A stretch of 64,000 nucleotides of DNA from Bradyrhizobium murdochi. GTDB taxonomy: Bacteria > Pseudomonadota > Alphaproteobacteria > Rhizobiales > Xanthobacteraceae. The stretch is from contig NZ_AXAU01000019.1 in NCBI RefSeq assembly GCF_000472965.1, forward strand, positions 1 to 64,000. Reading direction: 5' to 3'. Positions 18,330-26,677 of the stretch are shown piece by piece (position 1 is the first letter of the stretch; each line of letters opens with the position of its first letter). The notes under the pieces were generated by a model. That model was not told the DNA's origin, made no database searches, and saw only the letters and a list, made by a program, of their open reading frames with translations. The translations under genes were made by a program, and so were the position numbers.

Positions 18330-19181
18330 TCATCCCTGCGGCGTCAGCCCGAGGCGCTTGGCGATGATCCGGTCGAGTGTGCGCTTGGGCAACACCGCCG
18401 CCATCAACTGGCGCATCGGATCCGGCGCGATGACGTAGCGCACTTTGGGACTGGGCCGCGTCAACGCCTCGAACACCTTCTCGGCGATCTGCTCAGCCGG
18501 CAATCCGTTCGCGCCGAGTTGCAGCATGAAGGCGCGGATCTTCTGCAGCGCCGGGAAGTACGGCGAGTTTTTGTAGGCGGAGATATCGACCTCCTCGGCC
18601 TTGCTCCAGATCGGCGTCTTGACCGCGCCCGGCGCGATGACGATGACGTCGATCCCGAACAGCATCAGTTCGCGGCGCAGGCTCTCCGACAGCCCCTCGA
18701 TGGCGTGCTTGGAGGCGGAATAGGCCGAGGTCAGCGGATTGCCGTTCTTGCCGGCGACCGAGGAGATCATCACGATCCGCCCCTTCGGCCCCTTCAAGCT
18801 CGGATCGGAGCCGAGCAGCGGCCCGCATGCCTGGGTCGCAATGATCGGCCCGATGAAATTGACCTCCATCTGGCGGCGGAATTCGCCCGCGGCGAGTTCG
18901 AGCACGGGACCCGCGACCGCAATGCCGGCATTGTTGACGAGGCCGGCGAGCGTTTCGCCGCTGAGGGCGCCCCGGACCTCGCGCGCCGCCGCCAGCACCG
19001 CGGCTTCATCGGTGACATCGAAGATCAGCGGCGTGAAGTTCGCCCCGAACTCGCTCCTGAGGCGGTCGGCATCGGCCTGCTTGCGCACGCTGCCGAACAC
19101 GCGGAAGCCGCGGTCGAGCAAGAGCTTTGCACTGGCCCAGCCGATGCCGGTGGACGCGCCGGTGATGACAACAGATCTCAT
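18330..19181 (-). CDS. SDR family oxidoreductase
   Basis: A 283-residue short-chain dehydrogenase, classical type: NAD(P) motif TGASTGIG at residues 7-14, NNAG at about 88, catalytic Ser in MISSVAG and YxxxK as YSASK. R32-K at the end of beta2 (SVRKQ) suggests NADP preference. Substrate unknown; the C-terminal part (YFPALQKIRAFM...PSPKVRYVIAPDPMRQLMAAVLPKR) resembles steroid/retinol-like SDRs. It appears monocistronic or paired with the small gene downstream. Confidence 0.88.
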   Translation of the reverse strand: MRSVVITGASTGIGWASAKLLLDRGFRVFGSVRKQADADRLRSEFGANFTPLIFDVTDEAAVLAAAREVRGALSGETLAGLVNNAGIAVAGPVLELAAGEFRRQMEVNFIGPIIATQACGPLLGSDPSLKGPKGRIVMISSVAGKNGNPLTSAYSASKHAIEGLSESLRRELMLFGIDVIVIAPGAVKTPIWSKAEEVDISAYKNSPYFPALQKIRAFMLQLGANGLPAEQIAEKVFEALTRPSPKVRYVIAPDPMRQLMAAVLPKRTLDRIIAKRLGLTPQG

Positions 19182-19636
19182 GACCTAGGCCTTTGTAAGA
19201 GGTTAATGAAGTTCGTCGTGAAGGAATGCTTAAGCTTCGGCTCGGTGGGCTTCCTCCGCGGGGTGCAGCCAGCCTTGACGGCGTCTTGTTCGGCAGATTG
19301 CTATTCGAGTTTTCCCGGGAACGGTTTGGTGAGGATAGCAGCCGGACCGGGGTACCGGAAGCCGCGGCAGATGGCCGATCGGTTCGACATCGGCGATTTA
19401 TCGCGCGAAATCGCAGCATACGTCCCGATCGGATTGGTAAAGCAATTCAGAACGCAAAATTTGCAATGCGCGGCCTGCTTCGACATGCGCCTGTTCCGCA
19501 ACAACCGCGGCCGATGCATTGCCCGATTCAGATACAGTCGATCTGTGTTCTACCTGGTCCGCACCTTTAACGTGAGTGTAAGGCTCGGCTTGTCATTGTG
19601 GGCGCGAACCCTTCAACAACAGACAGGCTGCCCACA
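19182..19636. other. Intergenic region, nothing recognised
   Basis: About 455 bp between the divergently oriented SDR and DUF2336 genes. Open frames occur on both strands but none has a recognised domain, a good ribosome site and gene-like composition together. It presumably holds the two promoters. A plus-strand frame from 19371 (MADRFDIGDLSREIAA) looks superficially protein-like but runs out of frame into the DUF2336 gene. Confidence 0.5.
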
Positions 19637-20743
19637 ATGGTGCAACAGCCGGCGCACTCGATCATTGCCGAACTTGAAGATGCCGTCAGAGGCGGTTCAT
19701 CCGCCAAGCGGGTGGAGACCCTGCGGCAGGTCACCGATCTCTTCCTCCATGACGGCGAACGCCTCAGCGACGACCAGGTCAAGGTCTTCGACGACGTGCT
19801 CTGCCTCCTGATCGCGCGCGTCGAGACGCGGGCAAAGGCCGAACTTTCGAAGCGGCTGGCGCCGCTCGACTACGCCCCGTTCGAAGTCATCCAGCATCTC
19901 GCCTGGGACGACGAGATCGAGGTCGCCGGCAGCGTGCTGGCCCATTCCAGCCGGCTCGGCACCGACGTGCTGGTCGAGATCGCCAGCAGCAAGGGACAGG
20001 ATCACCTGCTCGCCATTTCCGGCCGGGCAAGCCTGCCCGCCGTCGTGACCGATGTCATCGTCGATCGCGGCGAAGACCAGGTGATTCGCAAACTCGCCAA
20101 CAATGCCGGTGCGCAGTTTTCCGATGAAGGCTATTCCAACATCGTCGCCCGCGCCTCAGCCGACGACGAACTGGTCGAGATCCTCGGTCTTCGCGGCGAT
20201 CTGCCGCCAAACTGCATGCGCGATCTGCTGCGTCGCGCCAAGGAAGCGGTCCGCGCCCGCCTGCTGGCCATCGCGCCACCCGCGCTCCAGGAAGAGATCA
20301 AGCGGGTCCTGAACGAGGTCGCCCGCGAGGCTCCGCCACCGAGCCGCAGCTTCGGAGTCGCCGAGGAACTCGTGAAGCTGATGAAGGGGCTGAACGAGCT
20401 CGACGACGCGGCGGTGTACAAATTCGCTGAAACGAACAAGTTCGACGAAGTGACGGTCGCGCTTGCCGTTCTCAACGACATGCCGATCGAGATGACGGCG
20501 AAGCTGATGGAAGGGCCGCGGGCCGACCTGATCCTGATTCCTTGCCGGTCAGCACGCCTGAACTGGCCAACGGTCGAGTCCATCCTGCGCAACCGGCCGG
20601 TAAAGCCTCCGATCAGCGAGCAGACGCTGGAGATCGCGCAACGCGATTTCCGCAAGCTGTCGATGGAGACGGCCCAGCGCACCGTCCGCTTCTGGCAGTT
20701 GCACAACAAGATCGAGAAAGAACCGATTATCCGGACGCATTGA
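19637..20743 (+). CDS. DUF2336 domain-containing protein
   Basis: A 368-residue alpha-helical protein of the DUF2336 family, common in Rhizobiales and of unknown function. Helical repeat-like units (VDRGEDQVIRKLANNAGAQFSDEGYSNIVARA) carry the family core around residues 90-250. No signal peptide or membrane helix. I prefer ATG 19637 (MVQQPAHSIIAELEDAV, the common N-terminus) over a GTG 39 bases upstream. It converges on a LysR gene 60 bp away. Confidence 0.82.
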   Translation: MVQQPAHSIIAELEDAVRGGSSAKRVETLRQVTDLFLHDGERLSDDQVKVFDDVLCLLIARVETRAKAELSKRLAPLDYAPFEVIQHLAWDDEIEVAGSVLAHSSRLGTDVLVEIASSKGQDHLLAISGRASLPAVVTDVIVDRGEDQVIRKLANNAGAQFSDEGYSNIVARASADDELVEILGLRGDLPPNCMRDLLRRAKEAVRARLLAIAPPALQEEIKRVLNEVAREAPPPSRSFGVAEELVKLMKGLNELDDAAVYKFAETNKFDEVTVALAVLNDMPIEMTAKLMEGPRADLILIPCRSARLNWPTVESILRNRPVKPPISEQTLEIAQRDFRKLSMETAQRTVRFWQLHNKIEKEPIIRTH

Positions 20744-20803
20744 GCGGTCGAATTGGGTCTTGCCTGTGCGCCGTGGTCGCGGCGCGCGCAAGGTCCGAAC
20801 CGG

Positions 20804-21640
20804 TCACAAGCCATCCAGCGCGCGATCCAGCCAGCCGTCGGCGCCGCCTCGGACCCATTCAAAGCCGAGCCGCCGGGGTAGATCGACACCCTCGGGGCGA
20901 AGCATCCGCACCTCGGGGTGCTCGAAACTGTCCGGCATCAGACAGAACCCGAGGCCCGCCGCCACCATCGCGAGCGCCCGCGCATCGCTATCCGTCTGGG
21001 CGACGACCTTCGGCCGCACCTTCCAGGCATCGAGAATGCGCGATGCCGATTGCAACTGCTCGCAGTGCATGCGCACGATCAGGGGCTGGCCCGCCAATAT
21101 CTCGGGCGAGACTGGCCCGCGCGGAAATGAACGGGCCGAAACGGCCAGCGCCTGCCGATCTGCCGCCAATTCCAATTGCCGCTGGCCGCGTGCGGCCGAT
21201 CCGAGCGCCGTCAGGACGACATCGTAACGGCCATTGGCAAGCCGCTGCCGCAGCTTGGCAAGGGGCGCATCTTCGGTCCGCCACGACCGCCCCGGCTCGA
21301 TTGCCCGCAACCGCTCAATGCATTGCGCCACAAATGCCGGAGCAATCGTCGGCAGAATTCCAAGCCGCAGCGGCCTACCCGACGGCCTGCCGCCGGACGC
21401 CGCCTTGAGCCGTTCAGCCTGGCGCAAAATCGATCGCGAGGTCTCCAGCACCTCTTCGCCCCTCGGCGTGAGCCTCACGCCACGCGCATGACGCTCCAGC
21501 AGTGCGAATCCCAGCTCGGCCTCGAGGGAAGCGATCGCAGCCGACAGCGTCGGCTGCGTGACGAACGCCCGGCGCGCGCCAGCGCTGAAACTGCCCGCTT
21601 CGGCGACAGCCACGAAATACCTGATCTGCTTGAAGTCCAT
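20804..21640 (-). CDS. LysR family transcriptional regulator
   Basis: A 278-residue regulator. The N-terminal winged helix MDFKQIRYFVAVAEAGSFSAGARRAFVTQPTLSAAIASLEAELG is the standard LysR HTH; residues 85-278 form the periplasmic-binding-like effector domain. It is divergent from the PaaI-type thioesterase gene 100 bp away and an LTTR-type T-N11-A palindrome (21643-21657) lies immediately before its own start, consistent with autoregulation and control of the neighbour. Confidence 0.9.
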   Translation of the reverse strand: MDFKQIRYFVAVAEAGSFSAGARRAFVTQPTLSAAIASLEAELGFALLERHARGVRLTPRGEEVLETSRSILRQAERLKAASGGRPSGRPLRLGILPTIAPAFVAQCIERLRAIEPGRSWRTEDAPLAKLRQRLANGRYDVVLTALGSAARGQRQLELAADRQALAVSARSFPRGPVSPEILAGQPLIVRMHCEQLQSASRILDAWKVRPKVVAQTDSDARALAMVAAGLGFCLMPDSFEHPEVRMLRPEGVDLPRRLGFEWVRGGADGWLDRALDGL

Positions 21641-21642
21641 CC

Positions 21643-21657
21643 ATAGAGGATATCTAT
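21643..21657. promoter_or_regulatory. Putative LysR-type operator (T-N11-A)
   Basis: ATAGAGGATATCTAT is a palindrome with arms ATAGA/TCTAT and a T-N11-A core (21644-21656), located three bases upstream of the LysR start codon and about 85 bases before the thioesterase ATG. Confidence 0.5.
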
Positions 21658-21740
21658 AGCTTGATATCGGAGCAATCGCGATTGCCTAAGCCTCGCGCTG
21701 GTCCGAGCATGGCGCCGATCAATGCAGCCGGGAAAGACCG

Positions 21741-22196
21741 ATGGATCATCCGAAACCGCAGATGTCTGCGCACGATGCGATCCGCGAATTGGTCGAACGG
21801 GTCACCTATGCGCCCGGCTATACCAAGGCCGTCGGCACCAGGGTCGAGCACGCTGAACCCGGCCATGTCGTGATGTCGCTCGCGAAAAGCGACGGTCTCG
21901 TGCAGGCGAACGGCTTCTTTCATGGCGGCGTCATCGCCGGGCTGGCGGACCATGCCGGCGGCGGGGCGGTCACCACGGCCATGCCGCCCGGCCGGTTCGC
22001 GGTGACCGTCAACCTCCAGGTTAGCTATCTGGCTCCGGCAAAGGGGGAGTCACTGGTCGCGCGCGCCCGCGCAATCCAGGTCGGAAGCACGATTGGCGTG
22101 GCGCATGTCGACGTGGCGTCGCTGGCCGACGGGACGGAGACACCGTGTGCGGTGGCGATCGTGACGCTTCGCGGCGTCGACTTCCCCGCCAAATAA
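21741..22196 (+). CDS. PaaI family thioesterase (hotdog fold)
   Basis: A 151-residue hotdog-fold acyl-CoA thioesterase. NGFFHGGVIAGLADHAGGGAV carries the family signature in which a Gly-rich turn and the Asp of LADHAGG form the active site, followed by the central strand FAVTVNLQVSYLAPAKG. PaaI-type enzymes hydrolyse phenylacetyl-CoA-like or other acyl-CoA thioesters; no substrate genes are adjacent. Probably controlled by the divergent LysR protein. Confidence 0.9.
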   Translation: MDHPKPQMSAHDAIRELVERVTYAPGYTKAVGTRVEHAEPGHVVMSLAKSDGLVQANGFFHGGVIAGLADHAGGGAVTTAMPPGRFAVTVNLQVSYLAPAKGESLVARARAIQVGSTIGVAHVDVASLADGTETPCAVAIVTLRGVDFPAK

Positions 22197-22551
22197 AAGC
22201 CACGCAATGCTGGAGAGTGCTGTACGTTCCGATGACGGAACGCGCGTTGCTAGCCAGGATACGAGATCGAAGTCCGGTTCGCTGCTGATCCAGCACATGA
22301 GATGTTCGAAGAGCGCGGAAAATCAGGAGCGCTCCTGCTGTTCAACGACGGCGGATATCGTTTCGCACGCGAGAATGCAGATTAAGCGACCGAGCTTTGA
22401 CTCGGTAAACGCTCACTTTTCCATCGCTAATGTAATTGTTGAACAGCCTCGCACCAAGAATATGCATGAAGCGTCAGCTCTTCGTTTTGGCTTGGCTGGA
22501 GCACTCGACGCGGCGTGTTGAAGAATGTGCTTGAAGCATCAATCCTTCAAG

Positions 22552-22583
22552 GAAACGGCGAGACCGCTGTTGCGATCTCGCCG
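22552..22583 (-). terminator. Candidate terminator downstream of ilvC
   Basis: CGGCGAGA at 22556-22563 and TCTCGCCG at 22576-22583 make a perfect 8-bp stem; on the minus strand it is followed by TTTCCTT. The U-tract is short, so termination is uncertain. Confidence 0.4.
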
Positions 22584-22628
22584 GATATAGCCGAGCAAGT
22601 TTTAAGATTTGGTGTTTAAGTACCAGCC

Positions 22629-22730
22629 CCTCATCCTGAGGAGCCTGCGAAGCAGGCGTCTCGAAGGATGAAGGCCCGTCTGTGGCCTCATGGTTCGAGA
22701 CGGCGCTTGCGCGCCTCCTCACCATGAGGG
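22629..22730. repeat. Palindromic intergenic repeat (family D), copy 1
   Basis: Arms CCTCATCCTGAGGAGCCTGC...GTCTCGAAGGATGA and TCATGGTTCGAGAC...CTCCTCACCATGAGG form a nested inverted repeat immediately after ilvC. A reverse-complement copy lies at 30011-30104. Confidence 0.8.
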
Positions 22731-22738
22731 TCAGGCAC

Positions 22739-23758
22739 TCAGTTCTTCGTCTTGTCGACCAGCGCGCCCTTCTTGATCCACGGCATCATGTCGCGGAGCT
22801 TGGCGCCGACTTCTTCGATCGGGTGCTGGGCGAGCTTGGCGCGGGTCGCCTTGAACGAGGTCTGGTTGACCTTGTTCTCCAGCATCCAGTCGCGGGCGAA
22901 CTTGCCGGACTGGATGTCGTTGAGCACCCGCTTCATCTCCTTCTTGGTCTCGTCGGTGACGATGCGCGGGCCGGTGACGTATTCGCCGTACTCGGCGGTG
23001 TTGGAGATCGAGTAGTTCATGTTGGCGATGCCGCCTTCATAGATCAGGTCGACGATCAGCTTCACCTCGTGCAGGCACTCGAAATAGGCCATCTCCGGCG
23101 CGTAGCCGGCTTCCACCAGCGTCTCGTAGCCGCCCTTGATCAGCTCGACCAGGCCGCCGCAGAGCACCACCTGCTCGCCGAACAGATCGGTCTCGCACTC
23201 TTCCTTGAAGGTGGTCTCGATGATGCCGGCGCGGCCGCCGCCGATCGCCGAGGCATAGCTCAAGCCGAGGTCATGGGCATTGCCGGAAACGTCCTTGGCG
23301 ATCGCGATCAGGCAGGGCACGCCGCCGCCGCGCTGATATTCGGAGCGCACGGTATGGCCGGGGCCCTTCGGCGCGATCATCAGCACGTCTAGGTCGGCGC
23401 GCGGGTCGAGCAGGTTGAAATGGACGTTAAGACCGTGCGCAAATACCAGCGCCGCGCCCTTCTTCATGTTGTCGTGCAGGTGCTCGCGGTAGATGTCGCC
23501 CTGCAGTTCGTCCGGGGTCAGCATCATCACGAGGTCGGCCCATTTGGCGGCCTCGGCGACTTCCATCACCTTGAAGCCGGCGGCCTCGGCCTTCTTGGCC
23601 GAGGCCGAGCCCTGGCGCAGCGCAATCGCCACTTCCTTGACGCCGGAGTCCTTCAGGTTCAGCGCATGGGCGTGGCCCTGGCTGCCATAGCCGACGATGA
23701 CGACCTTCTTGCCCTTGATCAGGTTCAGGTCGGCGTCGCGATCGTAATAAACACGCAT
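22739..23758 (-). CDS. ilvC: Ketol-acid reductoisomerase
   Basis: A 339-residue class I (short) acetohydroxyacid isomeroreductase, EC 1.1.1.86, the second common step of valine, leucine and isoleucine synthesis. N-terminal Rossmann motif GYGSQGHAHALNLKDSG (residues 25-41), Mg-binding C-terminal knotted domain with ESTFKEECETDLFGEQ-like TTFKEECETDLFGEQVVLCGG and ECLHEVKLIVDLIYEGG. It ends in KTKN. It follows the LysE-type exporter gene by 146 bp, which hold a TCTAGAGCATTTTC repeat motif and probably its own promoter. Length and motifs are complete. Confidence 0.97.
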   Translation of the reverse strand: MRVYYDRDADLNLIKGKKVVIVGYGSQGHAHALNLKDSGVKEVAIALRQGSASAKKAEAAGFKVMEVAEAAKWADLVMMLTPDELQGDIYREHLHDNMKKGAALVFAHGLNVHFNLLDPRADLDVLMIAPKGPGHTVRSEYQRGGGVPCLIAIAKDVSGNAHDLGLSYASAIGGGRAGIIETTFKEECETDLFGEQVVLCGGLVELIKGGYETLVEAGYAPEMAYFECLHEVKLIVDLIYEGGIANMNYSISNTAEYGEYVTGPRIVTDETKKEMKRVLNDIQSGKFARDWMLENKVNQTSFKATRAKLAQHPIEEVGAKLRDMMPWIKKGALVDKTKN

Positions 23759-23849
23759 GGTCGTTTCCTCAATCGATGGCCAAAAAGGGCCGGTTAATCA
23801 GGCATTTGGACAGGTGGGACCGCCGGTCGCCCGCGAATTTCCGGCGTTG

Positions 23850-23864
23850 TCTAGAGCATTTTCA
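23850..23864. repeat. Short dispersed motif TCTAGAGCATTTTC
   Basis: TCTAGAGCATTTTCA, in the gap between the LysE-type gene and ilvC, is the core of a short dispersed intergenic motif that I know from Bradyrhizobium genomes. Only this copy is seen here. Confidence 0.4.
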
Positions 23865-23904
23865 CTCGAAGGGGAAACCCGTTTATGCATGGCCCGCTGC
23901 GGCA

Positions 23905-24507
23905 TCATGCGTCCATGAAGACCGGATAGAGCGAGGCCAGGAGCAGCACCGCCATCACGATGTTGAAGGCGCGCACCGCCCGGCGGGAGGTCAGGATCGG
24001 CCGCAGGGCGGTGCCGAACAGAGCCCAGGCCGTGCAGGACAGGATGCCCAGGAGCAGGCTTAAGCCGACCTGGATCGCGATATTCCAGGGATAGGCGGCG
24101 ATCGCCGCATAGGCGGTGATGGTGCCGATCACCATGACCCAGCCCTTGGCGTTGACCCACTGGAACATCACCGCGCCCCAGAACGTCATCGGACGACCCC
24201 GGCTGTCCTGATCCGCGGACGGCGGCTCGGACATCGCAATCGCCCAGGCCAGATAGATCAGGTAGGCCACGCCGGCATATTTCAGGATGGTCTGGAGCAC
24301 CGGATAGGCGATGAAGATGGTCCCAAGCCCGAGGCCGACCGCGCCGACCATGAAGGCAAAACCGACCGTGATTCCCATGATGTGCGGGATGGTCGGACGG
24401 AATCCGTAGGTGAGCCCCGACGACAGCAGCATGATGTTGTTCGGCCCCGGCGTGAAGAACATCACGGTGGCGAACATGATGAAGGCGATCAGCAGGGATT
24501 GCGACAT
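23905..24507 (-). CDS. LysE/RhtB family amino acid exporter
   Basis: A 200-residue translocator with six predicted helices. The N-terminal FFTPGPNNIMLLSSGLTYGFRPTIPHIMGITVG is the LysE/RhtB signature (PGPN and the following amphipathic helix). ATG 24507 lies seven bases after the EamA stop. It probably exports an amino acid or a derivative; given the ilv setting an overflow valve for branched-chain amino acids or threonine/homoserine is plausible but unproven. Confidence 0.88.
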   Translation of the reverse strand: MSQSLLIAFIMFATVMFFTPGPNNIMLLSSGLTYGFRPTIPHIMGITVGFAFMVGAVGLGLGTIFIAYPVLQTILKYAGVAYLIYLAWAIAMSEPPSADQDSRGRPMTFWGAVMFQWVNAKGWVMVIGTITAYAAIAAYPWNIAIQVGLSLLLGILSCTAWALFGTALRPILTSRRAVRAFNIVMAVLLLASLYPVFMDA

Positions 24508-24514
24508 GGGGGCC

Positions 24515-25405
24515 TCATGCGATCTTTGGCAGAACTTGTTTTTCTGAAGCCCTGGTAGGTTTGGACAGCAACATGACGGCGATGCCGCCGACGACGGTGA
24601 CCATGCCGCCAAGCCGTAGCGGGCCAAAGGTCTCGCCGAACACGACGCTCGATGCAGCGGAACCGACGAACGGCACCAAAAGCGCAAACGGCACCACCTG
24701 CGCCGCCGGGTAATCCCGCAGCAGCCGGCCCCACAGCCAGTAGGCGATGCTGGTGGAGACGGCGCCGAGGCCAATCATGCACAACAAACCGGTGAGGGAC
24801 ATGTGGGTCAGCGCATGCCAGGTCGGCTGCGGGCCGTTGCTGACCAGCGTCAACGCAAACAGCGGAACCGCGGCAACTAGACACAGCCACGCGAACAGGT
24901 CGAACATCGGCACGCCCTGCGCATGCCGCAGCAGCAGGTTGCCGACCGCGAAGCTGAGCGGCGAGATCATCAATATCGCGAAGGCGCTGACGCTGAAATC
25001 GTAGCCGACGGTGCCGCAGATCATCAGTAGGCCAGCGGTGGCGATGGCAATGCCGACTGTCTGCCCCGCGCTCGGCCGCTCGCGAAACAACAGCGCGGCA
25101 AAGCCGATGGTGAACAGCGCCTGGCTCTGCACGATCACGCTGGAGAGACCGACCGGAACGCCGCGCGCAATGGCAAAGGCCTGGGCAAGAAACTGGCCGA
25201 GGAACAGGGTGAAGCTGATCGCGACCAGCACCGTCCAGGAAACCTTGGGCCGCGCCACGAACAGGCAGGGCAAGGCCGCGATGGAAAAGCGCAGCGTCGT
25301 CATCAATTCCGGCGAAAACTCGTCGAGCGCGATCCGGCTGGCCACGAAAGCAAGCCCCCAGATCACCGCTACCAGCACGGCGATGCAAACATCGGCCGGT
25401 TTCAT
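24515..25405 (-). CDS. EamA/DMT family transporter
   Basis: A 296-residue membrane protein with ten predicted helices in two EamA repeats (about residues 5-135 and 150-285), as in YdcZ/RhaT/RarD-type drug/metabolite transporters. It starts six bases after the methyltransferase stop within a run of A residues. It probably exports a small metabolite; EamA proteins include cysteine and threonine exporters. It lies in the ilv-linked operon next to a second exporter. Confidence 0.87.
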   Translation of the reverse strand: MKPADVCIAVLVAVIWGLAFVASRIALDEFSPELMTTLRFSIAALPCLFVARPKVSWTVLVAISFTLFLGQFLAQAFAIARGVPVGLSSVIVQSQALFTIGFAALLFRERPSAGQTVGIAIATAGLLMICGTVGYDFSVSAFAILMISPLSFAVGNLLLRHAQGVPMFDLFAWLCLVAAVPLFALTLVSNGPQPTWHALTHMSLTGLLCMIGLGAVSTSIAYWLWGRLLRDYPAAQVVPFALLVPFVGSAASSVVFGETFGPLRLGGMVTVVGGIAVMLLSKPTRASEKQVLPKIA

Positions 25406-25411
25406 TTTTTT

Positions 25412-26107
25412 CTAGCTCTGTTGATCCGGCTTTGGCTTGCGCAGGAGATAGGTGCCGTGCAGCGGCGCGTGATAATCAACCGATTCCAGCGTGAAGCCGA
25501 TATCGGTCAGCATGCGCTCGATCACCCAACCGAAGGTCGAGTACTCGTCGCGCATATGGGTGACCACGCCTTCGCGCTGGAAATCGTGATTCTTGATGGT
25601 GAAATCGGCCCATTGGTCGACATCGCGCTCGGTGCCGTCGGGCATGCTGACGAACACGATGTCGCGCAGGTAGAAATTCGCGCCGGGCTTCAGCGCGGCA
25701 TAGATCCTTGCCAGCGCCACCGCCTTCCAGAAGTCAGGCAGATGGTGCAACGTGAATTCGCTGACGATCAGGTCGTAGGAATCCGGCTGGTAGGCAAAGC
25801 TCAGGAGGCCTGCCGGCTGGGTGCGGATCGCTACCTTGCGGTCGCGGGCCTGGATATTGGCGAGCGCCAGCATCGCCGGCGAAATATCTATTGCGTCGAC
25901 CTCGGCCCCCATCAACGCCGCTTCGCAGGCCAGTACACCGTTGCCGCAACCGATATCGGCCACGCGCCAGCCGCGCTGCACGCCGAGCATGGTGAGCGCG
26001 GCCCGTGCGCGATCGTCGCTGTCGTCATGCCGGTCGTAGATCGAGGCGACCGCCGAATCGAGCCCGAGCCGCCGCCTTTGAGTGTAATACCAGTCACGCG
26101 CCAGCAT
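25412..26107 (-). CDS. Class I SAM-dependent methyltransferase
   Basis: A 231-residue methyltransferase. SAM-binding motif I is VADIGCGNGVLACEAA (about residues 50-65), motif II-like acidic EVDAIDISPAMLALA, motif IV DLIVSEFTLHHLPD. It resembles UbiE/ArsM-like small-molecule methyltransferases but the substrate is not evident. ATG lies three bases after the ilvN stop, so it is almost certainly co-transcribed with ilvN. Confidence 0.87.
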   Translation of the reverse strand: MLARDWYYTQRRRLGLDSAVASIYDRHDDSDDRARAALTMLGVQRGWRVADIGCGNGVLACEAALMGAEVDAIDISPAMLALANIQARDRKVAIRTQPAGLLSFAYQPDSYDLIVSEFTLHHLPDFWKAVALARIYAALKPGANFYLRDIVFVSMPDGTERDVDQWADFTIKNHDFQREGVVTHMRDEYSTFGWVIERMLTDIGFTLESVDYHAPLHGTYLLRKPKPDQQS

Positions 26108-26109
26108 GT

Positions 26110-26652
26110 TTACATCCCCTCAGGCCCGCGCCCGATCGCGGCTACGCCAGTGCGCGCCACCTCGACAAGGCCGAGCGGGCGCATCAGGTCGATAAATTGG
26201 CTGATCTTGGATGAATTGCCTGTGATCTCGAACACAAAACTCTCTGTCGTGGCGTCGATCACGCGCGCGCGGAACGCGTCCGCCAGCCGCAGCGCCTCGA
26301 CCCGGCTGTCGCCGCGGCCGCGCACCTTGACCATGGCGAGCTCCCGCTCGATCGAGCGACCGGTAATCGTCATGTCGACGACGCGATAGACCGGGATCAT
26401 ACGGTCGAGCTGGTGCTTGATTTGCTCGATCACCGTCGGCGTGCCCGTCGTGACGATGGTGATGCGCGAGAGATGTTTGTGGCTCTCGGTCTCGGAGACG
26501 GTGAGACTGTCGATGTTGTAACCACGGCCCGAAAACAGACCGATCACGCGCGCGAGCACGCCGGGCTCGTTCTGCACCAGCACCGAGAGCGTATGCGTCT
26601 CGTTGGGATCGTGGCGCTCTTCCAGGAAGTAGGCGGATGCGGGCTGGTTCAT
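26110..26652 (-). CDS. ilvN: Acetolactate synthase small (regulatory) subunit
   Basis: A 180-residue regulatory subunit (ilvH/ilvN). The N-terminal ACT domain HTLSVLVQNEPGVLARVIGLFSGRGYNIDSLTV binds valine for feedback inhibition, and the C-terminal ALS_ss domain (residues 95-170) contacts the catalytic subunit. I use ATG 26652 with GGGG upstream. It lies 25 bp after the threonine dehydratase stop and more than 1 kb from ilvI, unlike the usual adjacent ilvIH arrangement. Confidence 0.96.
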   Translation of the reverse strand: MNQPASAYFLEERHDPNETHTLSVLVQNEPGVLARVIGLFSGRGYNIDSLTVSETESHKHLSRITIVTTGTPTVIEQIKHQLDRMIPVYRVVDMTITGRSIERELAMVKVRGRGDSRVEALRLADAFRARVIDATTESFVFEITGNSSKISQFIDLMRPLGLVEVARTGVAAIGRGPEGM

Positions 26653-26677
26653 TGTGGTCCCCTTACATATCCTCTCG

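Larger units (their letters stand above)
22197..22738. other. Intergenic region between thioesterase and ilvC
   Basis: About 540 bp. No gene is convincing: open frames here have no recognisable domain. It contains a candidate ilvC terminator at 22556-22583 and a family D palindromic repeat at 22629-22730, listed separately. The remaining 22200-22550 shows nothing that I recognise. Confidence 0.5.

Noticed and set aside
18120..19811. 563-codon plus-strand open frame
   Set aside because: It runs antisense to the SDR gene and out of frame into the DUF2336 gene, with no domain; it is a high-GC shadow frame.
22207..22521. 104-codon open frame after the thioesterase gene
   Set aside because: No ribosome site, no recognisable domain and unusual composition; left as intergenic sequence.
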